From the NCBI RefSeq assembly GCF_024138165.1, contig NZ_CP100000.1, positions 2,170,001-2,234,000 of the forward strand: DNA of 64,000 nt. The letters run 5' to 3'. Position 1 is the stretch's first letter, and each line of letters begins with the position of its first letter. The notes under the pieces were generated by a model. That model worked only from the letters and a program-made list of their open reading frames with translations, was not told the origin of the DNA and searched no databases. Below, in pieces: positions 53,497 through 61,045 of this stretch. A program made the position numbers and the translations under genes. This DNA comes from Halorussus vallis. Lineage in GTDB: Archaea > Halobacteriota > Halobacteria > Halobacteriales > Haladaptataceae.

Positions 53497-53525
53497 GTTA
53501 AACGCCCGTTTAACATTCGGGCGTT
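53497..53525. terminator. Two overlapping hairpins after the ferredoxin gene
   Basis: GTTAAACG/CGTTTAAC (53497-53504 with 53507-53514) and AACGCCCG/CGGGCGTT (53501-53508 with 53518-53525) overlap and are mutually exclusive. They lie 9 bp after the ferredoxin stop and probably mark its transcript end. Confidence 0.55.
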
Positions 53526-53559
53526 GACCTTCCACCGATTTTCATCGGAGCGTTAGAAT

Positions 53560-53875
53560 TCAATCCCCTCAGCCCCGCTATTGCCGATTGAGTGCTGAGG
53601 CTGGGACTGACCTCATATTACCTGAGTGGGGTTAGCCCGGTCACCCACTGTCTGGAGCCACATCCTGTTGATGTATTAATGTGATGAAGCAGTGAATCAC
53701 CACCCCTCAGTTTCCGCTGAGACCAAATTTCTCCGAGCGTGGGACGGATGACCCATACGAGCGTGTTCGATGTCTCTCGTCGAGCGTGGTCGCCGTCAGA
53801 ATCGAGAGCAGCGTGAAGTGGACTCTACGTGCGAGCGTGGGAGCCGGTTGACCCGGGGCCGAACCACCTTACCAT
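53560..53875. repeat. Iteron-like GAGCGTG repeats in a gene-free region
   Basis: The heptamer GAGCGTG occurs four times in the same orientation at 53735-53741, 53759-53765, 53782-53788 and 53833-53839, spaced 24, 23 and 51 bp. The first and last copies share a longer context (GAGCGTGGGA followed after a few bases by TGACCC). The preceding 53560-53640 can fold around CCTCAG/CTGAGG. No gene is seen. The position at the left end of the replication genes suits an origin or partition site. Confidence 0.5.
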
Positions 53876-54097
53876 CTACCCACAAATCGTGTTGAACATC
53901 GGTCCCGGGTACCAGTCTCCACTTCGATTGTTCGGCCGCTGGAGCCAACCCTTCGATTCCATCTCGTTCATCGTCCGCCGCACCGTATGTTTTCGTTCAT
54001 CAGAGAACCCGAGGTCAGCAAGACGTAGTGGCTCGTCGTCGTCGAGGTTCGACAGCGCGACGAGAACCGCGTGCCACGCATCGTCCCGTACTGTCAT
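53876..54097 (-). CDS. Small winged-helix regulator of the element
   Basis: A 73-residue single-domain winged helix: AWHAVLVALSNLDDDEP, then LRLADLGFSDERKHTVRRTM as the recognition region, then the wing GWLQRPNNRSGDWY. I start at the ATG at 54097, which has an AT-rich CTTTAGG (reverse strand) about 27 bp upstream; an in-frame ATG at 54148 overlaps that promoter. It is divergent from the replication operon and separated from it by a strong inverted repeat, so it may be the element's repressor. Confidence 0.6.
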   Translation of the reverse strand: MTVRDDAWHAVLVALSNLDDDEPLRLADLGFSDERKHTVRRTMNEMESKGWLQRPNNRSGDWYPGPMFNTICG

Positions 54098-54172
54098 ATC
54101 TGTGTAACCCCTTTGAAGCATCCTAAAGCTTCCGACGATTGGTTCCAACGGTACTCGTCATTAGCGGTTGCA

Positions 54173-54274
54173 TATATTCTAGGGGTTTCTACCACCCCGG
54201 GGGTGTGCGAGGAAGTTCGAAATATAATCGAATATTCTCTGACACCCGGGGGGTGGTAAATACCCCTAGATATA
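54173..54274. repeat. Long inverted repeat flanking an AT-rich core
   Basis: The left arm (54173-54206, containing TCTAGGGG then TACCACCCC and GGGGGTGT) is mirrored by the right arm (54242-54274, reading TCTAGGGGTATTTACCACCC on the reverse strand), about 30 bp with a few mismatches. Between them is an AT-rich core with its own palindrome, TTCGA-AATATAA-TCGAA. The C- and G-runs next to an AT-rich centre recall archaeal origin (ORB-like) or operator architecture. The site lies between the divergent regulator and the replication operon. Confidence 0.6.
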
Positions 54275-54466
54275 CTGGAGCGGAAATCATGTGAACCGGT
54301 GACAATAGCAACCCTGACCCCGAACGAGGTATTGTGGATAGACTCTCGGTAATTCACTGAAGCACTGAATCACTACTTCTCTACGCTACTGAATAGGTGA
54401 TGTTGCTCATGGTACAATGCTGGGCAACGCTTATGCCCCGACCCTGAGTTAACCATATATGCAAGT

Positions 54467-54664
54467 ATGGTCCGAGACCAAAACACCTCCCGGCCGAACC
54501 GCGCCGAAAAGCGGACGGTATCGGGGCGAAAACGGCAAGTATCGATTCCAGCAGATATGCACGATGATGCACTGAACGGTTCGAAGCACGTCCTTATCGA
54601 GGACTGCGGAGACCACTTGCGTTTCTACGGTTACGACGCAGATAGCGAGGGCTCGGAGGACTAG
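54467..54664 (+). CDS. AbrB/SpoVT-like small DNA-binding protein
   Basis: A 65-residue protein whose centre (KRTVSGRKRQVSIPADMHDD) matches the swapped-hairpin AbrB/SpoVT pattern (basic strand, then Q-V-S-I-P), followed by KHVLIEDCGDHLRFYG. It probably binds DNA as a dimer and may autoregulate the operon or act as an antitoxin. It opens the replication operon and ends four bases before the next gene. No toxin-like partner is evident. Confidence 0.6.
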   Translation: MVRDQNTSRPNRAEKRTVSGRKRQVSIPADMHDDALNGSKHVLIEDCGDHLRFYGYDADSEGSED

Positions 54665-54668
54665 GAAA

Positions 54669-55631
54669 ATGGATGGGCAAAATCCAACTAAAGTTACGGA
54701 GTACGACGGTATAGAGGTTTCGGAGAGTTCGGACCTCACGACTGTCTGGGGTATGAAAATCGCCCCGGGCATCGAAAAGACGGATGACCCGGACAGGCAG
54801 TCAGAACTCGCGGAAGACTTCGTTCGCCTCATGGTTGAGGTCGAATCCTCTGAGGGAATCCTGATGACAAAGGACAAGTGGAAGAACCGATTGTCCGATT
54901 CTCTCGGGGTCAATAAGTCTCAAATAAACGAAATCTACTCGCACGTCGAGCAAGAACTCGGGACCGACGACGAGGCCGACGACGACATTAACCGAGTCCC
55001 AGTCGACGAGTTCCTCCGAGAACACGTCGATGAACTCGTTGTTCTCCGGTCCACGGACAGTCACGAGGACGCACGGTATCAGTGGCACTTCGACACGGGT
55101 GACGTCATCGAGACGAAGAAGGAATGGAAACAGGAGCACCTGATGAAGGAGGTCCTGTTCGACCGCGCAGGAGTGTTCGCGGCCGACGCACGGGTTGACC
55201 AGTACGGGAAGTGGGTCAAGTCGTGGGTTATGGTCAACAAGACTGAGCAGGTCGACACTGGCCCACGTACGGCCGCCGCCGAGGAACTGAAGTCGCGGAT
55301 TGAGATGCAACCGGCTCTCTCAGATGAAGTCAAGGCCCTTCAGCAGGACGTAGCATTCATTGAGAGCGCTGATGCTGACGTGGTTGAGGTCACGAATACC
55401 GTTATCAAGCGCATCTGCGACAACGCTGCCATCGAACCTCGTGCCCTCTCTGCGGAACTCAAGTCGATGGGAGTCCGCCGAGGAGGTGTTCGTCGTACTT
55501 CGTACGACGACGTGGCGAACGCTACTTGGTGGCGCATTGACGCAGACTGGGCAACTCCCTCTGAGGTCATCGACCCGGGGGACGAAGCTGATGACTCTGA
55601 CGACGCGCTCATCGGGGGTGACGGTGAATGA
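54669..55631 (+). CDS. Replication-operon protein of unknown function
   Basis: A 320-residue acidic protein. Residues about 45-95 contain a helix-rich segment (LMTKDKWKNRLSDSLGVNKSQ) that could be a winged helix. A middle region (about 120-195) has RYQWHFDTGDVIETKKEWKQ. The C-terminal part (about 225-300) reads like a second DNA-binding domain (VTNTVIKRICDNAAIEPRAL; VRRGGVRRTSYDDVANATWW). The TGA overlaps the start of the UvrD-like gene (ATGA), and this tight coupling with helicase and primase suggests a replication accessory, such as an initiator or loader. No family is recognised. Confidence 0.6.
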   Translation: MDGQNPTKVTEYDGIEVSESSDLTTVWGMKIAPGIEKTDDPDRQSELAEDFVRLMVEVESSEGILMTKDKWKNRLSDSLGVNKSQINEIYSHVEQELGTDDEADDDINRVPVDEFLREHVDELVVLRSTDSHEDARYQWHFDTGDVIETKKEWKQEHLMKEVLFDRAGVFAADARVDQYGKWVKSWVMVNKTEQVDTGPRTAAAEELKSRIEMQPALSDEVKALQQDVAFIESADADVVEVTNTVIKRICDNAAIEPRALSAELKSMGVRRGGVRRTSYDDVANATWWRIDADWATPSEVIDPGDEADDSDDALIGGDGE

Positions 55632-57412
55632 CTGACGTTGCCCTTGACGAAGTCGACCTCGTCGGTCCAGACGTCGACGAAAGCGTGAAAATCGAAGGCC
55701 CACCCGGAACCGGGAAGACGACGACGTGTGCAGCCCGCGTCGCGCGACTGGTCGAGGAACACGGTGTCGACCTTGACGACGTGGTCTGGGTCACTTACCG
55801 TCGCTCCCTCGCTGAGGACACTCTCGAACGACTCTCCGAGTGGGATGTCATCACCGAGTATGAGGTCGAGAACCCCCGGTCGGGTCGGACGAAGTGGATT
55901 TCGACCTGCCACGCTACCGCCAACCGGGTTGCCGGAGACTCTCTAAAAGGAACGGTGGCCACAGGGTCTGACCTCTGGGACTTCTACCTTACCACCTACA
56001 ACGTACCGTACGACGGTGACACGCGCTCTCCCGGCAAGGCGGCGTCGGATGTGCTCCAGTGGCTGGTCCACAATCAGAAACCTCTCTCACAGGCGTACGA
56101 GTCCCCTGCGTATGACTCCCTGAGTAGGGAGTGGCCGAACCATCCACATCTGATGGAGATTCGGGAGAAATGGGAGTCGTACAAGACCGAGAATAAGCTG
56201 TACGACTACCATCAGATGTTGCAGGCGGCGTTGGAGACTGATGAACTCCCGGGTGAGTCAACGTCCCCGTCCGTCGTCGTCGCCGACGAGTATCACGACG
56301 TGTACCCGTTGATGGATGACGTTCTCCGTAAATGGCTCCGAAATGCGGACATTGCGGTGGTCGCAGGTGACCCGCGTCAGGTTGTTAATTCGCACGAAGG
56401 GTCGTCGCCACGGTATTTCGAGCGCATTAACTTGCCGTCGGTTACCCTCCCCCGGTCGTATCGCGTACCGGTCGACCACTGGGATGCAGCGACGTCCGTA
56501 CTCGAACGGACGCACTCGTCACCCTCTATCGAAATCAGCGGTGAGGGTGTGATTTCGCGCCATGAATCTGCCACGTTCGAGTATGACGAAGATTCGGACA
56601 CGTGGGATGTGCCGGTCGACGACTCGCGTTCGCCAGCCAACCTCTCGCGCGACGCAGACGGGTCAGTGCTGTTCTTGGCACGGACGCGGATGATGGCCGA
56701 AGGTGTTGCGGCTGCCCTCCGACACGGCGGGGTCGTCTACACAGGTCAGGGGGGAGCGGGCGGCTGGGCGCGGAACGATAAACGTCGCCACTTGTTCAAT
56801 TCCCTGACCAAGTTCAGTGGAATCGAGGTCACGGGTGAGACGTCGTGGACGGGCGACTACGACCTCTCTGACCCTGATGTCGACATCACAGGTGAGGAAG
56901 CCTACGAACTGCTCAAACACTCCTCTGCCCAACACGCGGGTATCTCTGGGGATGAGTTGTTGAAGCACGCAGGTCGTCTGAAGGGTATGTCGTCCGTCAC
57001 TGCGGAAACCATCGCGTCGGTCGTTGAACCCAAATGGTGGGGGGTATACACTCACGGTCCTGTTGCTGCACGCGACCTCGTTGGTGTCGAAGACGATGAC
57101 CGAGTCGCAATCCAACGGGCCGGAGAACACTACGACGAACCTATCAAGCCGGGCGACATCGACGTGCAGGTTCTCACGATACACGCCAGTAAGGGATACG
57201 AGGCTGACACCGTCGTCGTCTACGATGGCGTCACCGAGCGCATCAAGCAGGGAATGCAATCGTCTCCAGCAACCCGAGCGAACGAGGACCGGACTTGGTA
57301 CGTCGCCCTCACTCGGGCGAAGGAACGGCTGGTCATCATGGACCACGCGTTCGACTGGGCTACCGGATACGTCCCGTACATGGTCGGTCGCATCGGGGGT
57401 GAGTCGGCATGA
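55628..57412 (+). CDS. UvrD/PcrA-like superfamily 1 helicase
   Basis: A 594-residue SF1 helicase with Walker A GPPGTGKT (24-31), Ia-like VWVTYRRSLAEDTLE, motif II VVADEYHD (variant of D-E-x-Q with Tyr and His), motif III VVAGDPRQVV, motif IV-like LPRSYRVP, motif V TIHASKGYEADTVVVYDG and motif VI WYVALTRAKERLVIM. The usual N-terminal Q motif (L-N-x-x-Q) is missing, as the protein starts only 23 residues before Walker A. It is sandwiched by four-base overlaps between the unknown replication protein and the primase-polymerase, so it probably unwinds the element's DNA. Confidence 0.85.
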   Translation: MTDVALDEVDLVGPDVDESVKIEGPPGTGKTTTCAARVARLVEEHGVDLDDVVWVTYRRSLAEDTLERLSEWDVITEYEVENPRSGRTKWISTCHATANRVAGDSLKGTVATGSDLWDFYLTTYNVPYDGDTRSPGKAASDVLQWLVHNQKPLSQAYESPAYDSLSREWPNHPHLMEIREKWESYKTENKLYDYHQMLQAALETDELPGESTSPSVVVADEYHDVYPLMDDVLRKWLRNADIAVVAGDPRQVVNSHEGSSPRYFERINLPSVTLPRSYRVPVDHWDAATSVLERTHSSPSIEISGEGVISRHESATFEYDEDSDTWDVPVDDSRSPANLSRDADGSVLFLARTRMMAEGVAAALRHGGVVYTGQGGAGGWARNDKRRHLFNSLTKFSGIEVTGETSWTGDYDLSDPDVDITGEEAYELLKHSSAQHAGISGDELLKHAGRLKGMSSVTAETIASVVEPKWWGVYTHGPVAARDLVGVEDDDRVAIQRAGEHYDEPIKPGDIDVQVLTIHASKGYEADTVVVYDGVTERIKQGMQSSPATRANEDRTWYVALTRAKERLVIMDHAFDWATGYVPYMVGRIGGESA

Positions 57413-58842
57413 ACGTCGAGGATGTCGACTGGGACAGTGTCCGAGACGACCTGAAGACTCGTGTCGACGGCATCCGACCCCCAGAGTACATGGAACTGTG
57501 CGACGCGCTCGAAGCCACGCACGAAGACCTCAGTGGGATGGCGGCTGGAGGTCTCGTCGAATCCGCGGTATACAACGGTCTCCTGCAGGAGAAGAGCGAG
57601 AGTCACTACGCGTTCACGTTGAACGCTATCGATGCACTCGACGAAGTCGAGGAAATGGTCGACCCCATCGAGCCCGTCGACATCAACCTAGACGAGTCCA
57701 CCGAGACGGATACAGTGGTCTATCCGTCCCTGATGAAGCAGACCAAGCAGTGGATTTGCTGGATGGGGAGCAAGCAACCCCGGGCACCGTGGCAGGGCCA
57801 TGCGTACCCAGTCAAGTGGGGCGCGCAACTCGAAGCAGATGAGCGCCCGAACGTGGACTTCGGGACGGCACAGCACTGGCTGGAGCCGTATGAGGGCACG
57901 AACATCGACTGGCCGGAGGACGCATCACGGGACCTCCGTCTTGGCTACCTGCTCCCCCATGAACCGGGAGAGAACGACGTCTCCCTGATTGACCTTGACG
58001 ACGTCCGAGACCCCGAAACGGGAAAAGTGCACCCCGTCGCCCTCGGAATCATCGAACAGGCAGGGTCCTACGCTGAGATTTCCCAATCCGGTGAGGGCAT
58101 CCACGTGTTTGTGGTCGGAACCTTACCAGACGGTCTCGGCAAGGTCGTCGAGAAGATAGACGATGAGCCGTTCGTCGGAGATGAAATCCCGAAGGTCGAG
58201 GTCTACGACCACGGCCGAGTGGTCGCGATGACTGGCCAGCACGTCGAGTGCACGCCTACGGAGGTCGCGGAGAACCAGCAGGTCATCGATGACATCGTAG
58301 ATACCTACGTCGACTACGAGGAACCCGAGAGAACCGTCGACGACGTGGTCGACGAGATGCTGAACCATGAGGAGGGCACTTCGTCTAACTCCGAGTATAG
58401 CCCTTACTACAACCTTCACCCGGCCAAGCTCAACGGGGTCGGCGGCTCGGACTGGGACGATAAGGGTCACCGTATCCGTGGCCCACATCCGGCTCACGGG
58501 TCTTCGAACAACGACAACTGCGACATCTCGGATGACGGTACATGGTACTGTTTCCGTCACGATGTTGGGGGGCGAGGTCTCAAGCTACTCGCAGTCGTCG
58601 AGGGATACATTAACTGTGGAGACGCCGGGTCAGATGCGTTCGACCACCTCACCGATGGCCAGTTCTTGAAACTGTGCCTGACGGCCCGCGACGAGTACGG
58701 GGTGGCCGGGAAGCCCCCGTACCGGGCACTGTTGACGGTCGCCGAGAAGCTGTACCTCGTTGACGAGGGCGACGAGCGACTCGGAGAAATGTACGACATC
58801 GCCCGCGACGCCTACGACGAGATGACCGTCGGCGATGTCTGA
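57409..58842 (+). CDS. Primase-polymerase (NrS-1/PrimPol-like) replication protein
   Basis: A 477-residue protein. The N-terminal 95 residues look like a small HTH arm. The PrimPol core shows KQWICWMGSKQPRAPW (113-128), the catalytic acids in SLIDLDDV (192-199), the Ser-His motif ISQSGEGIHVFVVG (about 224-237) and VEVYDHGRVVAMTG (263-276). A C-terminal segment has a Cys/His cluster (DNCDISDDGTWYCFRHD) resembling a primase zinc site. Such enzymes prime and extend DNA synthesis in archaeal plasmids and viruses. Its start overlaps the helicase stop by four bases, and it ends the operon. The family assignment rests on motifs seen by eye. Confidence 0.75.
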   Translation: MNVEDVDWDSVRDDLKTRVDGIRPPEYMELCDALEATHEDLSGMAAGGLVESAVYNGLLQEKSESHYAFTLNAIDALDEVEEMVDPIEPVDINLDESTETDTVVYPSLMKQTKQWICWMGSKQPRAPWQGHAYPVKWGAQLEADERPNVDFGTAQHWLEPYEGTNIDWPEDASRDLRLGYLLPHEPGENDVSLIDLDDVRDPETGKVHPVALGIIEQAGSYAEISQSGEGIHVFVVGTLPDGLGKVVEKIDDEPFVGDEIPKVEVYDHGRVVAMTGQHVECTPTEVAENQQVIDDIVDTYVDYEEPERTVDDVVDEMLNHEEGTSSNSEYSPYYNLHPAKLNGVGGSDWDDKGHRIRGPHPAHGSSNNDNCDISDDGTWYCFRHDVGGRGLKLLAVVEGYINCGDAGSDAFDHLTDGQFLKLCLTARDEYGVAGKPPYRALLTVAEKLYLVDEGDERLGEMYDIARDAYDEMTVGDV

Positions 58843-58963
58843 GTTCTCTCTTTTTTCTACTTTGTTGAATCATTGATGTACTGCTTCTACCATACGCATA
58901 TAAACTATCAAATGCCATAGTAGTGTCAGAGTAAGACTAAGTCAAACTCTGGAGAGAAAACCA

Positions 58964-59185
58964 ATGTCGAAAATACGTACGGAAGGCGACTACGACAGTG
59001 CGGTTGTGACAATCCCTGCCGACCAAGCCGAAGAAGCAGGACTCGGCTCAGGAGACGCTGTAACCATCGTCGGCATCGAACCGGGTGTCGCGGTCGTGAT
59101 GTCGGACGAACAGCTTAGTGTGGACGACCAACTGAACATCCAGTCCTCTCTCGTGGACCTCTCGAACACGGGTGACTCGGAATGA
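58964..59185 (+). CDS. AbrB/SpoVT-like small protein
   Basis: A 73-residue protein with the AbrB-type fold pattern (SAVVTIPADQAEEAGLGSGD, then AVTIVGIEPGVAVVM). It is the second such protein in the element. A TATATAAAC-like stretch at about 58897-58905 and a purine-rich GGAGAGAAAA before the ATG suggest a short 5' leader. It overlaps the next gene by four bases, and together they resemble a two-gene regulatory or antitoxin-like unit. Confidence 0.6.
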   Translation: MSKIRTEGDYDSAVVTIPADQAEEAGLGSGDAVTIVGIEPGVAVVMSDEQLSVDDQLNIQSSLVDLSNTGDSE

Positions 59186-59346
59186 CTGACGAAGCGACTC
59201 TCCAAGCCATCGACCGCCTTGTCGAGTCTGGGTGGCACTCGTCACCGTCTTCGTCGACAAAATCAAGCACGGAGCAATCTGGGCGGTCTCACACTCATCA
59301 TGCCCACCCGCTGTCGAACGTAGTGTGGTGGGAGCGGGAAGCCTGA
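59182..59346 (+). CDS. 54-residue protein with HPLxNxxWW[ED]REA tail
   Basis: The start overlaps the AbrB-like gene stop (ATGA at 59182-59185). The N-terminus (TLQAIDRLVESGWH) is a short helix, the middle is Ser/Thr-rich, and the C-terminus reads HPLSNVVWWEREA. The same tail, HPLGNSIWWDREA, ends the protein at 61045-61227, and the N-terminal helices also match (AIDRLVESG against RIDALVKSG). The two are therefore paralogs. The function is unknown; the conserved tail suggests a docking motif. Confidence 0.55.
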   Translation: MTDEATLQAIDRLVESGWHSSPSSSTKSSTEQSGRSHTHHAHPLSNVVWWEREA

Positions 59347-59518
59347 CCGACCTGCAGTTCACCTTTTTCTCACCCTCGACTCGGCCCGGTTCCTTCTGAA
59401 CGCAACGTCGTCACGAGAGAACTCTATCTACCCTCTCGATTTATCTAAATGTTATTTGCATACTTAAACTATTGGGAATTTACCTTTGGGGTAGGGGGAT
59501 GACATATATGACACAGTC

Positions 59519-59782
59519 ATGATGGGACAAACCCAAACTGACGGCGGGAAGGTATCGACGACGAACAAGACGCAGACGGAAATCGCGTGGGAAGCCCTGC
59601 GGGAACACCTGCAGGCGCACGAAGCGGTGACAGTGTGGGACCTCAAACGTCAGGCCAATTTCGACGTCAACGACTGGGCCGCGCGTCAGGTTCTGAACGA
59701 CGCGGTCGAAATGGGGGCATTGTCGGTCGAGCAGACTGGCCGTGCTAATTGGTACTTCGTCGAGCACGAGGTGTTCTACTAA
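59519..59782 (+). CDS. Small winged-helix protein
   Basis: An 87-residue protein. After a polar N-terminus of about 20 residues, the single winged helix reads IAWEALREHLQAHEAVTVWD, then LKRQANFDVNDWAARQVLND, then GALSVEQTGRANWYFVEHEV. Two ATG codons in tandem (59519 and 59522) are possible starts. It begins a nine-gene run with overlapping junctions; the next ATG shares its TAA (TAATG at 59780-59784). An AT-rich promoter (TACTTAAACTATT) lies at about 59461-59473. Confidence 0.6.
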   Translation: MMGQTQTDGGKVSTTNKTQTEIAWEALREHLQAHEAVTVWDLKRQANFDVNDWAARQVLNDAVEMGALSVEQTGRANWYFVEHEVFY

Positions 59783-59964
59783 TGGCGCAGTCATCTACAT
59801 CATCTGACGTAGCAGATACGGACATCTGCCCCGTGTGTGGTGATGTCTACGATGAGTTCACGACTGGGACTATTCGTGGCGGTGGCCGGATTTGTCACGG
59901 AGCAGGAGAGGGTGCCTACGTTCACGAACAGGGCTTTGATACGGTCTACGGTGATGGACAATGA
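59782..59964 (+). CDS. 60-residue zinc-finger-like protein
   Basis: The N-terminus carries CPVCGDVYDEF, one zinc knuckle, followed by TTGTIRGGGRICHGAGEGAY with a further Cys-x-His (RICHG). The set Cys-Cys-Cys-His could bind a single zinc. It starts within the previous stop codon and overlaps the next start (ATGA). The function is unknown. Confidence 0.5.
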   Translation: MAQSSTSSDVADTDICPVCGDVYDEFTTGTIRGGGRICHGAGEGAYVHEQGFDTVYGDGQ

Positions 59965-60083
59965 GCCTGTTTCAGAGCGTCCGGGTCACTGGTGGTCAGG
60001 CTTGCCCCGAATGCGGGTCATCCGATGTGGAGACGGGCTCGACGTGCCGGTGCAACGACTGTGATTGGGAGGTGGATGTCTGA
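59961..60083 (+). CDS. 40-residue zinc-ribbon protein
   Basis: A tiny protein with CPECGS (residues 15-20) and CRCNDCDW (residues 29-36), the classical C-x2-C...C-x2-C ribbon. The start overlaps the upstream stop (ATGA at 59961-59964), and its TGA overlaps the next ATG (TGATG at 60081-60085). The overlaps and the intact ribbon are the main evidence that it is real. Confidence 0.55.
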   Translation: MSLFQSVRVTGGQACPECGSSDVETGSTCRCNDCDWEVDV

Positions 60084-60229
60084 TGTCTCTGGACGTCAAC
60101 ATGGCGTTCCATAGTGGCCGCGAGTGGAGGGACCACGACTTCCACGCTCTGGGTCAGCAGGTCTGGGCGTACGCTGACTGGTCGTATGGGTGCACGGCAG
60201 ACGCACCTGAACGAGGTGACGAGCGATGA
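60083..60229 (+). CDS. 48-residue hypothetical protein
   Basis: A short His/Trp-rich protein (SGREWRDHDFHALGQQVWAY, then ADWSYGCTADAPERGDER). It is linked to both neighbours by overlapping stop and start codons (TGATG at 60081-60085 and ATGA at 60226-60229). No domain is recognised. Junction architecture is the main support. Confidence 0.45.
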   Translation: MSLDVNMAFHSGREWRDHDFHALGQQVWAYADWSYGCTADAPERGDER

Positions 60230-60456
60230 CGAAGAGTAGTATCACCCGCTCTGAGGCTATCTGGATGGTCATTGGTCGAGATTACATCCAGACCTGTGAC
60301 GTCGTCGAAGCAGTCCCTGCACATCGACGTACAGTTCAGCGGGAACTCCGGGGGATGGAGGACGAGGGCTGGTTGACGCGTGACGGTGACGGGTACGTCG
60401 CTGGCCCACGGACAGAGCGGTTTGTCGAAGACATCATCCGGGAGGGGGAGCGATGA
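60226..60456 (+). CDS. Small winged-helix protein
   Basis: A 76-residue single winged helix: RSEAIWMVIGRDYIQTCDVV, then EAVPAHRRTVQRELRGMEDE (recognition helix), then the wing GWLTRDGDGYVAGPRTERF. The architecture is the same as its neighbours at 59519 and 60824, but the sequences are diverged. It overlaps both neighbours by four bases. Confidence 0.6.
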   Translation: MTKSSITRSEAIWMVIGRDYIQTCDVVEAVPAHRRTVQRELRGMEDEGWLTRDGDGYVAGPRTERFVEDIIREGER

Positions 60457-60827
60457 CACAGTCCCAACTGAACGGCGAGCCAGCCGACCCCGAGAAGCTC
60501 AAAGATGGGTACCACGACTGGCAGACGGTCGACGAAATCAAGCGGCAGTCGTCCGGCTGGATAGATGTCGACGAGCACGACTATGGGCAGACGTTCGAAG
60601 CCCGTCTCGGGGCGTGCTTCGGCGAAGACCCCGGTGAATACGATACGACTGAGACGCTGACTATTGATAGCGTCGAACTTGAAATCGAGAAGAAGACGTT
60701 CAGTCGTCTCAATAACGGGGAACTTCGGTATGTGGCCCATTTCGCATGTGGTGAGACTGCAGGTGTTCGTACAGACAACGACCTGCGTACTGAATCCACA
60801 AAGGTTCGGTTTGGTGGTTCACGATGA
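60453..60827 (+). CDS. 124-residue hypothetical protein
   Basis: An acidic protein with an N-terminal helical half (PEKLKDGYHDWQTVDEIKRQ) and a C-terminal beta-rich half (TLTIDSVELEIEKKTFSRL; ELRYVAHFACGETAGV). It contains two cysteines and no recognised motif. It overlaps both neighbours (ATGA), so it belongs to the same polycistron as the winged-helix genes. The function is unknown. Confidence 0.5.
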   Translation: MTQSQLNGEPADPEKLKDGYHDWQTVDEIKRQSSGWIDVDEHDYGQTFEARLGACFGEDPGEYDTTETLTIDSVELEIEKKTFSRLNNGELRYVAHFACGETAGVRTDNDLRTESTKVRFGGSR

Positions 60828-61045
60828 CCCACGAGGTCCGCTCAGAAAACCTCGCGACGGCAGTCGACCTACTGCGCTTCCACGGGTCGTTCAGAGCGTC
60901 CGATGTCGCGATGGAACTTCCACGAGAGTCTGAGTCTGACGTTGAAGAGCAGCTTGAGGCGCTCGTGAGTAACGGATGGCTGGAGCAGGACGGAGTGTAC
61001 TACTCGGCCGGCGTCCCGGTTGAGACGCCCCGGGAGGTCTGCTGA
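60824..61045 (+). CDS. Small winged-helix protein
   Basis: A 73-residue winged helix: LATAVDLLRFHGSFRASDVA, then MELPRESESDVEEQLEALVS, then GWLEQDGVYYSAGVPVE. It starts with an ATGA overlap, and its TGA is shared with the next ATG (TGATG at 61043-61047). It may regulate the element or a host function; the target is unknown. Confidence 0.6.
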   Translation: MTHEVRSENLATAVDLLRFHGSFRASDVAMELPRESESDVEEQLEALVSNGWLEQDGVYYSAGVPVETPREVC

